Assembly: GCA_014376655.1 (NCBI GenBank)
Contig: JACMRC010000338.1
Location: 1 to 8,091 of the forward strand
Length of the DNA stretch: 8,091 nucleotides
From: Mucilaginibacter sp.
Lineage (GTDB): Bacteria; Bacteroidota; Bacteroidia; Sphingobacteriales; Sphingobacteriaceae
Reading direction: 5' to 3'
The notes beneath the pieces are model-generated. The model saw only the letters and a list, made by a program, of their open reading frames with translations, was not told where the DNA came from and ran no database searches. The position numbers and the translations under genes are program-made. Shown in pieces: positions 6,946 through 8,091 of this stretch; the stretch's first letter is position 1; each line of letters opens with the position of its first letter.

Positions 6946-6957
6946 CAGTTAATTGAT

Positions 6958-8091
6958 TTATAAATGTATGTATATAGCTGCACCACCGCCTTTGGCAAGG
7001 TTTAGGTCCATTTTGGTTTTATTGTTAATATTAGTGATTTTATGGGTATAACTGGTTGCCAACTGGTTAGCATCTGCGCCATCAGTATAAATCTCTGCCG
7101 TATAATTAACGCCCGGTTTCAGGAATAAAAAGTCGATAGTCTGCTTGCGCTCATCCCAATTGGTCATGGCACCTACAAACCAATTGTTGCCTTTACGTTT
7201 GGCCATTACCGCGTATGCGCCTACTTTGGCATCCAACACTTTGGTTTCATCAAAAGCTGTAGGTACGGCAGATAGGTATTTCATAATGTCCGGGTATTTC
7301 TCATATTCGGTAGGCGAATCGGACAGCATGGCAAAATACTGATCGAACACCACGTACATAGCCAGCTCATGGCAGCGTGTGCCTAATGATGATGGTAAGC
7401 CTGGGTCAACCGGTTTAAAGGTCGCCATGGTGGCGTTACGCATCGAACCCGGCGTATAATCTAACGGACCGCTCAACATCCTTGTAAACGGAAAGGTTAA
7501 ATGGTGTTGTGGGTTGGCTGTGTAATCCCATTTATCACATTCCTCGCCGCGTACGGCTTCGTAATTAACTATGTTGGGATAAGTGCGCTGCATGCCTGTT
7601 GGTTTACCACACCCGTGGAAATCTATCATCAGTTGCCTTTCTGCAGCGGCTTTGGCAATCGTCTCCATCCATTGGGCTACCTGTTGGTCGTCGCGATCAA
7701 AAAAATCAACCTTAAGCCCTACCGCGCCTAATGATTTTATAAAGTCGAGGTTCTTATCCAGGTCGTTTAATAGTGGTACCGCTACCGCCCATAAAAACAC
7801 ACCCACATTTTTACTTTTAGCATAGCTGATCACCTCACGGATATCCACCCGGGGCAATACTTTCTTTACATCGTAATTGTTTGACCAACCTGCATCCACC
7901 ATCAGGTATTCCAATTTGTTTTTGGCCGCGAAATCAACATAATATTTATACAAAACAGTATTACGGTTAGGCATCCCCGATGGGATATCCGCACCCGGCA
8001 GCATAGCATCGTGCCACCATTCCCAGGTAGCTTTGCCGGGTTTTATCCAGTCGGTATTTTTAATTACGGATGGTGTAGATAATTTATAAAT
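6958..8091 (-). CDS. glycoside hydrolase family 97, C-terminal 377 residues, retaining type (5' truncated by window)
   Basis: The frame stays open to the window edge. The Met at 8004 is internal, because the upstream codons spell WIKPGKATWEWWHDA, a GH97 hallmark. The fragment covers the (beta/alpha)8 barrel and the C-terminal beta-sandwich (about 289-377); the N-terminal domain and signal peptide of this family (usually 650-700 residues) lie outside. Fragment numbering: MVDAGW 64-69, GLKVDFFDRDDQ 125-136, DFHGCGKPTG 157-166, NYEAVRGEE 176-184. Asp129 sits where clan GH-D retaining enzymes carry the nucleophile (KxD), and Glu184 falls 55 residues later, the spacing I recall for Asp415/Glu470 of the B. 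thetaiotaomicron retaining alpha-galactosidase. SusB-type inverting enzymes have Glu where Gly160 is. An alpha-galactosidase or a related alpha-galactoside/beta-L-arabinopyranoside hydrolase is therefore more likely than a SusB-like alpha-glucosidase. Family members are normally periplasmic. First visible gene of the leftward operon. Confidence 0.95.
   Translation of the reverse strand: MYKLSTPSVIKNTDWIKPGKATWEWWHDAMLPGADIPSGMPNRNTVLYKYYVDFAAKNKLEYLMVDAGWSNNYDVKKVLPRVDIREVISYAKSKNVGVFLWAVAVPLLNDLDKNLDFIKSLGAVGLKVDFFDRDDQQVAQWMETIAKAAAERQLMIDFHGCGKPTGMQRTYPNIVNYEAVRGEECDKWDYTANPQHHLTFPFTRMLSGPLDYTPGSMRNATMATFKPVDPGLPSSLGTRCHELAMYVVFDQYFAMLSDSPTEYEKYPDIMKYLSAVPTAFDETKVLDAKVGAYAVMAKRKGNNWFVGAMTNWDERKQTIDFLFLKPGVNYTAEIYTDGADANQLATSYTHKITNINNKTKMDLNLAKGGGAAIYIHL

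Larger units (their letters stand above)
2271..8091 (-). other. three-gene carbohydrate-use operon (GH97, MFS symporter, DUF5107-TPR)
   Basis: Three same-strand genes are separated by 12 and 13 bp with no terminator between them, and the group ends at the strong terminator at 2204-2253. The order follows a likely substrate path: periplasmic hydrolysis, inner-membrane import, cytoplasmic handling. The promoter and any SusC/SusD-type genes would be beyond base 8091 and cannot be judged here. Confidence 0.8.

Noticed and set aside
7501..7825. Two overlapping plus-strand open frames antisense to the GH97 gene
   Set aside because: They lie over the GH97 catalytic motifs on the other strand and show no family resemblance or supported start.
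8002..8004. ATG as start of the GH97 gene
   Set aside because: The same frame upstream encodes the conserved WIKPGKATWEWW stretch, so this Met is internal and the gene continues beyond the window.

Overview
The window looks like chromosomal DNA of a Bacteroidota bacterium, most likely a soil or plant-associated member of the Sphingobacteriaceae (Mucilaginibacter/Pedobacter-like). This is inferred from the gene content (a family GH97 glycosidase, a DUF5107-TPR protein, a DUF6515-type glycine-rich secreted protein), the AT-rich leaders without Shine-Dalgarno sequences, and an 'ANA-Q' signal-peptide end. No marker gene is present, so the genus is a guess. I see no tRNA, rRNA, CRISPR array, insertion sequence or phage gene.

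Left part (1-906): the C-terminal 86 codons of an unrecognised rightward gene converge on a small leftward gene (278-619) whose product resembles a winged-helix domain. A 12-bp hairpin lies just beyond the first stop codon. The 287-bp spacer 620-906 holds two inverted repeats, a weak Bacteroidota-type promoter candidate and a short hairpin followed by six T.

Centre (907-2253): a secreted 425-residue protein with a long Gly/Ser/Arg/Tyr low-complexity region and a C-terminal DUF6515-like region whose core module appears twice. It ends in a strong two-way terminator built on a C11 tract, shared with the operon arriving from the right.

Right part (2271-8091, all leftward): a tight three-gene carbohydrate operon with 12-13 bp gaps. 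Transcription order is a GH97 glycosidase (5' end outside the window) with residues of the retaining, alpha-galactosidase-like branch; a 12-TM sugar:H+ symporter of the XylE/GLUT type; and a large cytoplasmic protein joining an N-terminal mutarotase-like DUF5107 domain to about 600 residues of TPR repeats. The simplest model is periplasmic release of a monosaccharide by GH97, import by the symporter, and intracellular sensing or processing by the DUF5107-TPR protein. The last step is inference and is the least understood part of the window.
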